From Streptomyces sp. V4I2 (GTDB lineage Bacteria; Actinomycetota; Actinomycetes; Streptomycetales; Streptomycetaceae), in assembly GCF_030817655.1 (NCBI RefSeq), contig NZ_JAUSZM010000003.1, positions 2,108,001 through 2,172,000 of the forward strand: a DNA stretch of 64,000 nucleotides, in the 5' to 3' direction. Made by a program: the position numbers and the translations under genes. Shown in pieces: positions 46,923 through 55,900 of the stretch (its first letter is position 1; every line of letters starts with the position of its first letter). Below the pieces are notes generated by a model that searched no databases, was not told the DNA's origin, and was given only the letters and a program-made list of their open reading frames with translations.

Positions 46923-47876
46923 TCACGCCGATTCCGGCGGGGCAGAACCCATCCGGTCACAGGCGTCGACCAGTGCCACCTCCACCTCGTCCAGGGGACG
47001 GTCCGCCGCGACGGCCTTGGCGATCGACCGGGCGGCGGTCTGCACGGTGAGGGTGCGGGCCGGGACGTCCAGTGCGGGCCAGGGGTCGCCGACCGCGGGG
47101 ACGGCCGGGCCGCCCGCCGTGCGGTAGGCGGTCAGGAAGCGGGTCCACTCGTCCGGCGGGAGCAGTCCGCAGGCGTACCAGGCCGCGGGGCGCGCGAGGT
47201 CCCAGGCCGGGACGCCGACGCCGAGGTCGTCGACGTCGATGAGCAGCCACGGGCCGTCGGGGGCGGGGTGGCGGACCAGTTGGCCGAGGTGGAGATCGCC
47301 GTGGCAGAGCGTGGCGGTGTCCGGCATGGGTGTCTCGGCGCGGGCCCAGGCGGGGAGCGTGGACCAGGCATGCAGGACGGGGGTGGTGGCGGGATGCTGG
47401 GCGGCTGTCGTGCGGAGGCGGGTGACCGCGAGGGCGGCTTTGGCGGGGCCGCGCATAGGAGGCAGGGGGGTGTCGGCTGACCGTGGGGGTGTCGCCAGGG
47501 CCGTGGTGGGGGTGCGGTGGAGGCGGGCGAGGAGGGTGGCGGCGTCCTCCCAGGGAGCCGCGTCGGGATCTTCCGGGTCCACGGGGGTGCCGTACGGCCA
47601 GAACGTCACGAGCCTGCCGTGCAGGTCGGTCGGGGTCGGACTGAGTGGCGGGAGGAGGATTCCGGGGAAGTGGGTGGCTGCGGTGAGGCGAGGGATCAGG
47701 TCGGTGCGGGTGGTGTCCGGGGCGTGGGCCTTGGCGACGGTGCCGGCGTGACGGACGACTGTGGCGTCGGGGCGGTCGGCGAGGGTGGTGGTTGCTCCGC
47801 AGGGGCAGGCGGATGCTGCCGAGTGGGCCTTGGCCGTGGCTCGGGTCGTGAGGTCGGACAGCAGGGCGTGGGTCAC
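46923..47876 (-). CDS. Aminoglycoside phosphotransferase-like (APH) family kinase
   Basis: 317 residues from GTG 47876, with AGGAG 5 nt upstream. The kinase core is intact: the catalytic Asp in TLCHGDLHLGQLV and the metal site in LLIDVDDLGVGVPAWDLARP. The N-terminal part has a zinc-like CPCG pair (SAASACPCGATT). APH-fold proteins phosphorylate small molecules and this one need not confer resistance; no resistance context is present. Followed by the zinc-ribbon gene 95 bp away on the same strand. Confidence 0.88.
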   Translation of the reverse strand: MTHALLSDLTTRATAKAHSAASACPCGATTTLADRPDATVVRHAGTVAKAHAPDTTRTDLIPRLTAATHFPGILLPPLSPTPTDLHGRLVTFWPYGTPVDPEDPDAAPWEDAATLLARLHRTPTTALATPPRSADTPLPPMRGPAKAALAVTRLRTTAAQHPATTPVLHAWSTLPAWARAETPMPDTATLCHGDLHLGQLVRHPAPDGPWLLIDVDDLGVGVPAWDLARPAAWYACGLLPPDEWTRFLTAYRTAGGPAVPAVGDPWPALDVPARTLTVQTAARSIAKAVAADRPLDEVEVALVDACDRMGSAPPESA

Positions 47877-48376
47877 TGGGCTCCTGGCGCGTGCGGGCGG
47901 TTCGTTCGCGAGGGTACGCAAGGTTGTACGCGGTGCCGAGCGCGCCGCGGGCTGTCCGGTCACCCGGCGTCGGTGCGGTCGCCTGCTGGGGGCTCCGCCC
48001 CCAGACCCCCGGACCTATGCCCACCCACCACCCGACTCGGTCGGTCGAGAGGTGGACGCACGCACCTGCACTCGCGTACGGCGGGAAGGGGACGTGTCGG
48101 GGGGTGTCCGCCCGCAGCGGTTGGCGCGTCAACGCCAGTACCTCGATGAGGAACCGATTTCGCTCCGTTCCGAGGACGGACACCCCCCGGCGCGGCCCCG
48201 ACCCACCACCCAACGCAAGGCGCTACGCGCACCCGGCCCCGGTTCGGGGCAAAGCAATGCCGGCGCAGCTCCCCAGCTGCGCCGGCATTTTTGCCGTCCG
48301 CCGCACCCCCGTCCCCACGGGGTTTCATGGCAGGATGTCCCCGCCCGGACCGCTCTTCCGGGCCTGGGGTCGCCGC
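47877..48376. other. 500-bp intergenic region with repeats, nested inverted repeats and a terminator
   Basis: No credible gene. It holds: a dispersed palindrome CTGGGGGC-TCC-GCCCCCAG at 47986-48004; perfect 13-bp inverted repeats CGGGGGGTGTCCG and CGGACACCCCCCG at 48098-48110 and 48177-48189, enclosing further short stems (TGGCG/CGCCA, CCTCG/CGAGG, GGAAC/GTTCC); and at 48256-48289 a 15-bp stem (AATGCCGGCGCAGCT with its complement, CCCC loop) followed by Ts, an intrinsic terminator on the plus strand. Confidence 0.75.
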
Positions 48377-48574
48377 TCAGCGCCCCAGCATCACTCCCAC
48401 GGACGACGCTTGTGTGGCCACTGTCTCCCAGCCGTCGAAGACGAGGAGGAGCAGGGCCGCCAGGGGAAGGGCCATGAGTGTCGCCACCAGTGGGTGGCGA
48501 CGGCCCGTGCGGCGGGGGCGGAGCGCGATGCGCTCCTGGGTGCGGACCAGTGTCCGCGGTGCCGTGTAGGCCAT
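48377..48574 (-). CDS. Small membrane protein (65 aa)
   Basis: 65 residues from the ATG at 48574, with a strong AGGAGAGGG ribosome site 5-8 nt upstream. It has a basic N-terminus (MAYTAPRTLVRTQERIALRP), one membrane helix (LVATLMALPLAALLLLVF), then a short polar tail. The upstream leader contains an 11-bp inverted repeat. Function unknown. Confidence 0.75.
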   Translation of the reverse strand: MAYTAPRTLVRTQERIALRPRRTGRRHPLVATLMALPLAALLLLVFDGWETVATQASSVGVMLGR

Positions 48575-48607
48575 GGTCCCTCTCCTGACCGTTCTGTTGT
48601 GGTTGGC

Positions 48608-48653
48608 AGCGGCGGGTGTCTGACCTCGGGGGACGAGTGCTGCACCCGCCGCT
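48608..48653 (-). promoter_or_regulatory. Inverted repeat in the leader of the 65-aa membrane protein gene
   Basis: Perfect 11-bp arms AGCGGCGGGTG and CACCCGCCGCT separated by 24 bp, 34-79 bp upstream of the ATG. TGACCTC occurs as a direct repeat in and next to it. Could be an RNA hairpin or an operator; undetermined. Confidence 0.5.
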
Positions 48654-48770
48654 TGACCTCAAATCTAGGCGTCCGGCGCTCGCCGCACGTCATGCCCTCG
48701 TACCGATTGCCGGGCCTCCCGGAGGATGACCCGTGACCTGCGTTGTACTCCCGTGGGTGGAGACGGGGTC

Positions 48771-49046
48771 CTAGGTCTCGGGGTCTTCCCGGAGGGGGCG
48801 CCCGCTGTGCCCCGCTTTCTCCGAGCTGTCCTCTCGCGGAATCGGCTGCTCGACCAGCGCCAGGACCCGGTTCGCCATGAAACGGGCCGTACGGACGACG
48901 GAGCCGTTGCGGGTGACTTCGCTCACTTCAACGACGCCTCGGCGCACCGCTGTCTCCACCCGGCGGCCCGCCCTGCTCGCCACCACCTCGTACGTACGCG
49001 TCGTGTCCCCGGCGTCCACGACTATCTCCACGCGATCACCCTTCAC
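48771..49046 (-). CDS. Small conserved protein of unknown function (91 aa)
   Basis: 91 residues from GTG 49046, with AAGGGGGA about 9 nt upstream. It begins VKGDRVEIVVDAGDTTRTYEV; the first 60 residues look like a small beta-rich domain (SRAGRRVETAVRRGVVEV, VVRTARFMANRVLALVE), followed by a charged tail. I recognise it only as a recurring small Streptomyces protein. It is divergent from the kinase gene. Confidence 0.8.
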   Translation of the reverse strand: MKGDRVEIVVDAGDTTRTYEVVASRAGRRVETAVRRGVVEVSEVTRNGSVVRTARFMANRVLALVEQPIPREDSSEKAGHSGRPLREDPET

Positions 49047-49242
49047 GGGTTCAATCCCCCTTCTGCGACGGGTGGTTGGGGTCACAGACCCTCCCAAGTC
49101 GCCCTGCCCGCGAGCTCCCTGACCACCCTTCAATTCTCCCACCCGGCACTGACAATCCATCCGGCCGAGAGGGCGCGGCCTCTGCGCGCGGCGGGCCGTG
49201 GAAACGTAAGCTGTGGCACGTCACACGGACCGGGCAGCGGGG

Positions 49243-50661
49243 ATGAACATGGCGATGATGCGCCTGAGGCGCGAGGACCCGCGCGTCGTCGGCTCGTTCA
49301 GGCTTCACAGACGGCTCGGCGCGGGCGGGATGGGCGTTGTCTATCTGGGCTCCGACCGCAAGGGCCAGCGGGTCGCGCTCAAGGTGATCCGGCCGGATCT
49401 GGCGGAGGACCAGGAGTTCCGCTCGCGGTTCGCGCGTGAGGTGTCGGCGGCGCGGCGCATTCGCGGCGGGTGCACGGCACGGCTCGTAGCCGCCGATCTG
49501 GACGCCGACCGGCCGTGGTTCGCCACGCAGTACGTGCCCGGGCCCTCCCTGCACGACAAGATCGCCGACGAGGGACCGATGGGCGCCGCCGACGTGGCCA
49601 CCGTCGGGGCCGCCCTGTCGGAGGGGCTGGTGGCGGTGCACGAGGCCGGGGTGGTGCACCGGGACCTCAAACCGTCCAACATCCTGCTGTCCCCCAAGGG
49701 CCCGCGCATCATCGACTTCGGCATCGCCTGGGCGACGGGCGCCTCGACGCTCACCCATGTCGGCACGGCCGTCGGCTCCCCCGGCTTCCTCGCGCCCGAG
49801 CAGGTGCGCGGCGCCGCGGTGACACCCGCCACGGACGTGTTCTCCCTCGGCGCGACCCTGGCGTACGCGTCGATGGCCGACTCGCCCTTCGGGCACGGCA
49901 GTTCCGAGGTGATGCTGTACCGCGTCGTGCATGAGGAGGCGCAGCTGCACGGCGTACCGGACGCGCTGGCTCCGCTGGTCCGGGCGTGCCTCGCGAAGGA
50001 CCCCCAGGAGCGGCCCAGCACCCTCCAGCTGTCGCTGCGGCTGAAGGAGATCGCCGCCCGGGAGTCGCAGGGGCTGGCGGACGTACGGCCGCCCGCGCCG
50101 CGCGCCGGTGAGGCGGACCGGCCCACCGGGCGGCTCGCCGACACCTACCCGGAGCGGGCGCCGCAGCGGCGTCCGCAGGGGCAGCAGGGCACCCCGGGCA
50201 CGCCGGGGACTCCCCCGCCGCGGAGTGGTGCCGCCTCCCGCGGTCCCGCTCCGGTGCGGGGCGGGACTCCCTCACGGGGTGGCAGTGCCTCGCGGAGCGG
50301 CGGTTCGTCGCGCTCGGGGGCGCCGCGGAGCACGACGCGTTCCGGCGGCGGGAGTCGTCCGGCGTCGCGCGGTGGCGGCGGCCGGCCGACGCAGAGAGGC
50401 ACGGGCACGGGGCGGCGGCCCGCCAATCCGCGGCTGCTGCGTCAGCGGCTGTTCGTGTTCGTCGTGGTCACGCTGCTGGTGGCGCTCGGCATCGCCGCGG
50501 CGCAGGGCTGTCAGGGGCCCTCGCGAGGGCTCGGCGGCGAGGGGAACGTCGTACGGAATCAGCAGGAGCAGCCGGTGCGGGACGGGCGGCCGGGCCACGA
50601 GCCGTTGGACGCGCCGCTGATGTCCGAGCGGTACGAGTCGACGCTCACGGCGTCCGACTAG
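49243..50661 (+). CDS. Serine/threonine protein kinase, membrane anchored
   Basis: 472 residues from ATG 49243. The Hanks-type kinase domain spans about residues 15-270: P-loop GAGGMG, Lys47 in VALKVI, catalytic HRDLKPSN (139-146), DFG (158-160), and APE in FLAPEQVRG. A long Gly/Ser/Arg/Pro-rich linker (about 290-400) and a single membrane helix (LFVFVVVTLLVALGIAAA) follow, with a short outer tail and no PASTA domains. Likely senses an external signal through the tail. GTG 49213 is an alternative start. Confidence 0.94.
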   Translation: MNMAMMRLRREDPRVVGSFRLHRRLGAGGMGVVYLGSDRKGQRVALKVIRPDLAEDQEFRSRFAREVSAARRIRGGCTARLVAADLDADRPWFATQYVPGPSLHDKIADEGPMGAADVATVGAALSEGLVAVHEAGVVHRDLKPSNILLSPKGPRIIDFGIAWATGASTLTHVGTAVGSPGFLAPEQVRGAAVTPATDVFSLGATLAYASMADSPFGHGSSEVMLYRVVHEEAQLHGVPDALAPLVRACLAKDPQERPSTLQLSLRLKEIAARESQGLADVRPPAPRAGEADRPTGRLADTYPERAPQRRPQGQQGTPGTPGTPPPRSGAASRGPAPVRGGTPSRGGSASRSGGSSRSGAPRSTTRSGGGSRPASRGGGGRPTQRGTGTGRRPANPRLLRQRLFVFVVVTLLVALGIAAAQGCQGPSRGLGGEGNVVRNQQEQPVRDGRPGHEPLDAPLMSERYESTLTASD

Positions 50662-50663
50662 GC

Positions 50664-50685
50664 GCTCCGCCGGGATCGGCGGGGC
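50664..50685. terminator. Short terminator between convergent kinase and methyltransferase genes
   Basis: An 8-bp stem (GCTCCGCC with GGCGGGGC, one G-U pair) and a 6-nt loop in the 30-bp gap. Confidence 0.55.
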
Positions 50686-50691
50686 GGCTGC

Positions 50692-51510
50692 CTAGAGTGC
50701 GGGGCGGCCCGTCGCCACGGCGTAGAAGGCGACCGCGGCCGCCGCGCCCACGTTGAGGGAGTCGACGCCGTGGGCCATGGGGATGCGGACCCATTCGTCG
50801 GCGGCCACCAGGGCCTGGGTGGAGAGGCCGTCGCCCTCGGCGCCGAGCATCAGCGCCACCCGGTCCATCTTGTGCGGGGCGGCTTCGTCGAGGGTTCTGG
50901 CCTTGGGGTCCGGAGTGAGGGCGAGGAGGGTGAAGCCGGCCTCGCGGACCGACTCCAGGCCCTTGGGCCAGGTGTCGAGACGGGCGTACGGCACGGAGAA
51001 GACCGCGCCCATGGAGACCTTCACGCTGCGGCGGTAGAGGGGGTCGGCGCAGTCCGGGGAGAGCAGGACCGCGTCCATGCCCAGGGCGGCGGCCGAGCGG
51101 AAGATCGCGCCGATGTTGGTGTGGTCGTTGACCGACTCCATGACGACGACCCGGCGGGCGGTCTGGAGGAGGTCGGCCGCCGTGGGCAGCGGCTTGCGCT
51201 GCATCGAGGCGAGCGCGCCGCGGTGCACGTGGTAGCCGGTGACCTGCTCGGCGATTTCCGGGCTGACCGCGTACACCGGGGCCGGGAGCTCGTCTATGAC
51301 GTCCCGCATGACGTCGACCCACTTCGCGGACAGCAGCATCGAACGCATCTCGTAGCCGGTGTCCTTGGCCCGTCTGATGACCTTCTCGCCCTCGGCGATG
51401 AAGAGGCCCTCGGCCGGCTCGCGCTTGCGGCGCAGCTCGACGTCGGTCAGGCCCGTGTAGTCGTGCAGGCGCGGGTCGTCGGGGTCCTCGACGGTGATGA
51501 GATCGGCCAC
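50692..51510 (-). CDS. SPOUT-class RNA methyltransferase (TrmH/SpoU)
   Basis: A 272-residue enzyme that 2'-O-methylates tRNA or rRNA using SAM. After an N-terminal substrate-binding part come the three SPOUT motifs: NDHTNIGAIFRSAAALG, LMLGAEGDGLS, and IPMAHGVDSLNVGAAAAVA, which form the trefoil-knot SAM site. The GTG start is at 51510. Convergent with the kinase gene. The exact RNA target cannot be read from the sequence. Confidence 0.94.
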   Translation of the reverse strand: MADLITVEDPDDPRLHDYTGLTDVELRRKREPAEGLFIAEGEKVIRRAKDTGYEMRSMLLSAKWVDVMRDVIDELPAPVYAVSPEIAEQVTGYHVHRGALASMQRKPLPTAADLLQTARRVVVMESVNDHTNIGAIFRSAAALGMDAVLLSPDCADPLYRRSVKVSMGAVFSVPYARLDTWPKGLESVREAGFTLLALTPDPKARTLDEAAPHKMDRVALMLGAEGDGLSTQALVAADEWVRIPMAHGVDSLNVGAAAAVAFYAVATGRPAL

Positions 51511-51574
51511 AGGGTGATACTGCCTTGTCCTGGGTGCGGTGCCAACGGCTTGGGACGGGTTGTGTTACCCCGGG

Positions 51575-52807
51575 TTACGCGGAGGTCTGCGGACCCACGC
51601 CCACCACTTCGCCGATGACGATGACCGCCGGGGGCCTGACCTCCTGCGTACGGACCGTCTCGGCGACCGTCGCGAGCGTCGCGTCGACCCGGCGTTGCGC
51701 GGCCGTCGTGCCCTCCTGGACGAGGGCGACCGGGGTGTCCGGGGACTTGCCGTGGGCGACCAGGGTCTCGGCGATCCTGCCGATCTTGTCGACGCCCATG
51801 AGGATCACGAGCGTGCCGGTCAGCTTGGCCAGCGACGGCCAGTCGACCAGGGAGCGCTCGTCGTCAGGGGCGACATGGCCGCTGACCACCGTGAACTCGT
51901 GGGCGACCCCCCGGTGGGTGACCGGGATGCCGGCCGCGCCCGGGACCGAGATCGAGCTGGAGATGCCCGGGACGACGGTGCAGGGGATGCCGGCCTCGGC
52001 GAGCGCCTGGAGCTCCTCCATGCCGCGGCCGAAGACGTACGGGTCGCCGCCCTTCAGGCGGACGACCGACTTGCCCTGCTTGGCGTGTTCGATCAGCGCG
52101 TTGTTGATGGCCTCCTGGGCCATGAACCGGCCGTACGGGATCTTCGCCGCGTCGATCACCTCGACATGCGGGGGGAGTTCGGCGAGGAGGTCGCGCGGGC
52201 CGAGGCGGTCGGCGATGACCACGTCGGCCTCGGCGAGGAGGCGGCGGCCGCGGACCGTGATCAGGTCCGGGTCGCCGGGGCCGCCGCCGACGAGGGCGAC
52301 GCCGGTGGCGCGGGTGCGGTGGTGGGGGGCGACGAGGGTGCCGTCGCGCAGGCCCTCGACGACCGCGTCGCGGATGGCGGCGGTGTGGCGGGGGTCGCGG
52401 CCGCGCGCGTCGGTGGTGAGGACGGCCACGGTGACGCCTTCGCTGGTGCCGGTGGCCGGGGTCCAGGCCGTTGCCGCGTCGGCGTCGTCGGAGCGGACGC
52501 ACCAGACGCGGTGCGCCTCTGCCTCGGCGGAGGCCCGGGTGTTCGCATCGGGGTCGCTGGTGGCGATCAGGGCGTACCAGGCGTTCGCGAGGTCGCCGTC
52601 GGCGTACGGGCGTCGCTCCCAGGTGATCTCGCCCGCGTCCGCCATCGCTTCGACCGAGGGGGTCGCTTCCGGGGACACGAGGAGGATGTCGGCCCCCGCC
52701 GCGATGAGTGCCGGGAGGCGGCGCTGGGCGACCTGGCCGCCGCCGAGGACGACGACCCTGCGGCCGGTGAGACGGAGGCCTACGGGGTAGGCGGGGTGTT
52801 CGGCCAT
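51575..52807 (-). CDS. cobA: Siroheme synthase: precorrin-2 dehydrogenase/ferrochelatase plus uroporphyrinogen-III C-methyltransferase
   Basis: 410 residues in a CysG-like fusion. The N-terminal 150 residues have an NAD(P)-binding GGGQVAQRRLPALI motif (precorrin-2 dehydrogenase) and the C-terminal half has the SUMT motifs VGGGPGDPDLITVRG, PYGRFMAQEAIN, VVRLKGGDPYVFGRG and GISSSISVPGAAGIPVTHRG. It makes precorrin-2, the shared precursor of siroheme (sulfite and nitrite reductases) and cobalamin. It starts at ATG 52807 with GAGGAG about 11 nt upstream. The neighbours are corrinoid genes. Confidence 0.95.
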   Translation of the reverse strand: MAEHPAYPVGLRLTGRRVVVLGGGQVAQRRLPALIAAGADILLVSPEATPSVEAMADAGEITWERRPYADGDLANAWYALIATSDPDANTRASAEAEAHRVWCVRSDDADAATAWTPATGTSEGVTVAVLTTDARGRDPRHTAAIRDAVVEGLRDGTLVAPHHRTRATGVALVGGGPGDPDLITVRGRRLLAEADVVIADRLGPRDLLAELPPHVEVIDAAKIPYGRFMAQEAINNALIEHAKQGKSVVRLKGGDPYVFGRGMEELQALAEAGIPCTVVPGISSSISVPGAAGIPVTHRGVAHEFTVVSGHVAPDDERSLVDWPSLAKLTGTLVILMGVDKIGRIAETLVAHGKSPDTPVALVQEGTTAAQRRVDATLATVAETVRTQEVRPPAVIVIGEVVGVGPQTSA

Positions 52808-52920
52808 GAGGGTGCGGCTCCTCGGTGCGGTGCGGTGGCCCTGACGTGCGGATTTTACTGGGCAGGGGCGGGTGGCGGCTCAGGTGGTCCGGTGGCTGAG
52901 CACGTCGTCGGCTGCGGTTG

Positions 52921-52973
52921 CGTGGTCCGTGCCCACCCGTTCCACCGTGCGGAACGACTGCCCACGGACCACG
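52921..52973. terminator. Interrupted hairpin between cobT and cobA
   Basis: Outer arms CGTGGTCCGTG and CACGGACCACG (11 bp, perfect) enclose an inner 6-bp hairpin (CGTTCC/GGAACG) with a 7-nt loop and internal loops CCCACC/ACTGCC. It begins 6 nt from the cobT stop on the minus strand, so it is most simply its terminator. It does not match the cobalamin riboswitch consensus. Confidence 0.55.
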
Positions 52974-52978
52974 GACGC

Positions 52979-55900
52979 CTACTTCTCAGTTACCCCTGCG
53001 GAGTCGAACGTCGCCACCTCGTGCATCGCTCTCGCCGTGCTCTGGACCAGCGGGAGCGCCAGGAGCGCGCCCGTGCCCTCGCCCAGGCGGAGGTCCAGGT
53101 CGACCAGGGGACGCAGGCCCAGCTTGTTCAGCGCGGCCACGTGGCCGGGCTCGGCGCTGCGGTGGCCGGCGATGCAGGCCGCGAGGACCTCGGGGGCGAT
53201 CGCGCGGGCGACCAGGGCGGCGGCGCCGGCGCTGACGCCGTCCAGGATCACCGGCGTACGCAGGGAGGCGCCGCCGAGGAGGAGACCGACGATGGCGGCG
53301 TGTTCGAAGCCGCCGATCGCGGCGAGGACGCCGATGGGGTCGGCCGGGTCCGGCTGGTGGAGTTCGATGGCGCGGCGGACGACCTCGGTCTTGCGGGCGA
53401 GGGTCTCGTCGTTGATGCCGGTGCCGCGGCCCGTCACGTCGGCCGGGTCCGTGTCCGTGAAGACCGAGATCAGGGCCGCCGAGGCGGTCGTGTTGGCGAT
53501 GCCCATCTCGCCCGTGAGCAGGGCCTTGTTGCCGGCCGCCACCAGGTCGCGGGCCGTCTCGATGCCCACCTCGATGGCCTGCTTGGCCTCCTCGCGGGTC
53601 ATCGCGGGACCGGTGGTCATGTCGGACGTGCCCGCGCGGATCTTCCGGGGAAGGAGGCCGGGGGTCGCGGGAAGCTCGGCCGCTACGCCGACGTCGACGA
53701 CGCAGACCTCGGCGCCCACCTGGGCCGCGAAGGCGTTGCAGACCGCGCCGCCGCCGAGGAAGTTGGCCACCATCTGGGCGGTGACCTCCTGCGGCCAGGG
53801 GGTGACCCCCTGTGCGTGCACGCCGTGGTCGCCGGCGAAGATCGCGACGGCCGCGGGCTCCGGGATCGGCGGCGGGCACTGCCGGGACAGCCCGGACAGC
53901 TGCGCGGAGATGATCTCCAGCATGCCGAGCGAGCCGGGCGGCTTCGTCATCCGCTTCTGCCGCTCCCACGCCTCGCCGAGCGCCTTGGCGTCCAGCGGGC
54001 GGATCTGCGCGACGGTCTCGCCGAGCAGGTCGTGCGGCTCCTCGCCGGGCAGCGCGCGACGGCCGTACGTCTCCTCGTGGACCACCCACGACAGCGGGCG
54101 GCGCTTGGACCAGCCGGCCTGCATCAGCTCGGGCTCGTCCGGGAACTCGTCGACGTAACCCACGCAGAGGTACGCGATGACCTCGAGGTGATCGGGCAGA
54201 CCGAGGGCGCGGACCATCTCGCGCTCGTCGAAGAAGCTGACCCAGCCGACGCCGAGGCCCTCGGCGCGGGCGGCGAGCCAGAGGTTCTCGACCGCGAGCG
54301 CGGCGGAGTACGGGGCCATCTGCGGCTGGGTGTGCCGGCCGAGGGTGTGGCGGCCGCCGCGGGTCGGGTCGGCGGTGACGACGATGTTCACCGGGGTGTC
54401 GAGGATCGCCTCGATCTTCAGTTCCTTGAACTGTTTCGCCCTGCCCTTGGGGAGCGACTTCGCGTAGGCGTCCCGCTGGCGCATGGCCAGGTCGTGCATG
54501 CTGCTCCGGGTCTCCGCCGAGCGGATGACGACGAAGTCCCAGGGCTGCGAGTGGCCGACCGAGGGGGCGGTGTGGGCCGCCTCCAGGACGCGGAGCAGCA
54601 CCTCATGCGGGATCGGGTCGCTGCGGAATCCGTTGCGGATGTCGCGGCGCTCACGCATCACCTTCAGGACGGCCTCGCGCTCGGCGTCGTTGTAGGCGGG
54701 CGCGGCCGGGCCGGTGGACTGTCGTACGTCTTCCACTGGCGCGGGGCTCATTTCTTCCTGGTCCTGCTGGTCCTGCTGGTCCTGCTGGTCCTGTCGGTCT
54801 TCCTGGTCGGCGGCCCGGGTGTCCAGATCCTCCGCGTGCTGCACGAGTTCCGGGGCCTCCTCACGGGGGGCGGGGACCGCGGCGACGGGTTCCGTGGTCT
54901 GCGGGTTCTCCGGGGGGATGGTCGTGGCGTGCGGAGGTGTCGGCGCGAGGTGCGGAGTGGACGGCACCGAGCCCTCGACCTGGACGAACCGGCCCAGGGA
55001 CTGGTCGACGTGGTACTCCGGGGCGGTGCCGTCGGGGGCCGCGAACTGCGGCTGTTCCTCCGGGAGTTCGGCTGCCTGTGGCTGAGGGGCGGCGAAGGAC
55101 GGGTCCGGGACGAGTTGCGGGCCCTGCGCGTCCGCAAGGGGCGCCTGGCTCTGCTCCGGCGCAGCCTGGTCGGGTGCCGCGTACTGGGGAGACGGCTCGG
55201 GGGTCACGGCCGCGGGCAGCTCTTCGGCGGGAGCCGTGGCGCCGTCCGCGGGCTGCGGGGCCTGCGCGGCGTCCGGGAAGGGTACGGCTTCCGGGGCGGC
55301 CGTCTGCGCGTGCTCGGTGACGGGCGCCGGGGCCGGGGCCGGGCCGGGCTGTACGGCGTCCTGGGCGGCAAGGAGGGTGTCGGCTCCAGTGGTCCCGGGC
55401 TGCGCTGTGGAGGTCTCCGCGGGAGCGGTCTCCGTGCCCGGCGCGACTTCGGAGGCGATGGGCTCGGAACCCGGCGGGAACTCAGGGCCAGTGGCCTCGG
55501 ACACCGCCGGGAACCCGGGGGCGGCGGCCTCGGACACCTCTGCGGTCATGGACGCGGGGTCGACCTCGGCGAAGTGCGCTGCCTTCGGCACCTCTACGAC
55601 GTCCGGAGCGGGGGCGGCTCCCAGGACCGGCTCGGCGTCGTCCGCGACGAGGTCGGCTGCCGGTGCCTGCCCGGCGTCGGTGTCCGGTTCCTGCCCGGCG
55701 TCGACAGTGGTGTCCGTGCCCGGCTCGTGGACGGCATGGGCAGCGGGGTCGGTGGCTTCGGTCTGTCCGCCCGCTGCGGCAGGCGGTGCCGCCTGCTCGG
55801 CTTCCACGGTGGCAGCGGCCTCGTCCTGTACGGCGGCCAGTGCCTGCCTCTCGTCCGAAGCGGGCGCGGTCACCGGGACCTGCACCGCATCCGGCGCCTG

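Noticed and set aside
46923..47876. Aminoglycoside resistance gene
   Set aside because: The protein has the APH fold, but nothing in the sequence or neighbourhood points to an antibiotic; many such kinases act on unrelated small molecules.
47960..48328. A 122-codon minus-strand frame in the repeat-rich gap
   Set aside because: It runs through the dispersed palindrome and the inverted-repeat element, has no ribosome site and a composition typical of random high-GC frames.
52808..52978. Cobalamin riboswitch upstream of cobA
   Set aside because: The stem-loop there lacks the B12-box and the conserved core, and it directly follows the cobT stop codon, so a terminator is the simpler reading.
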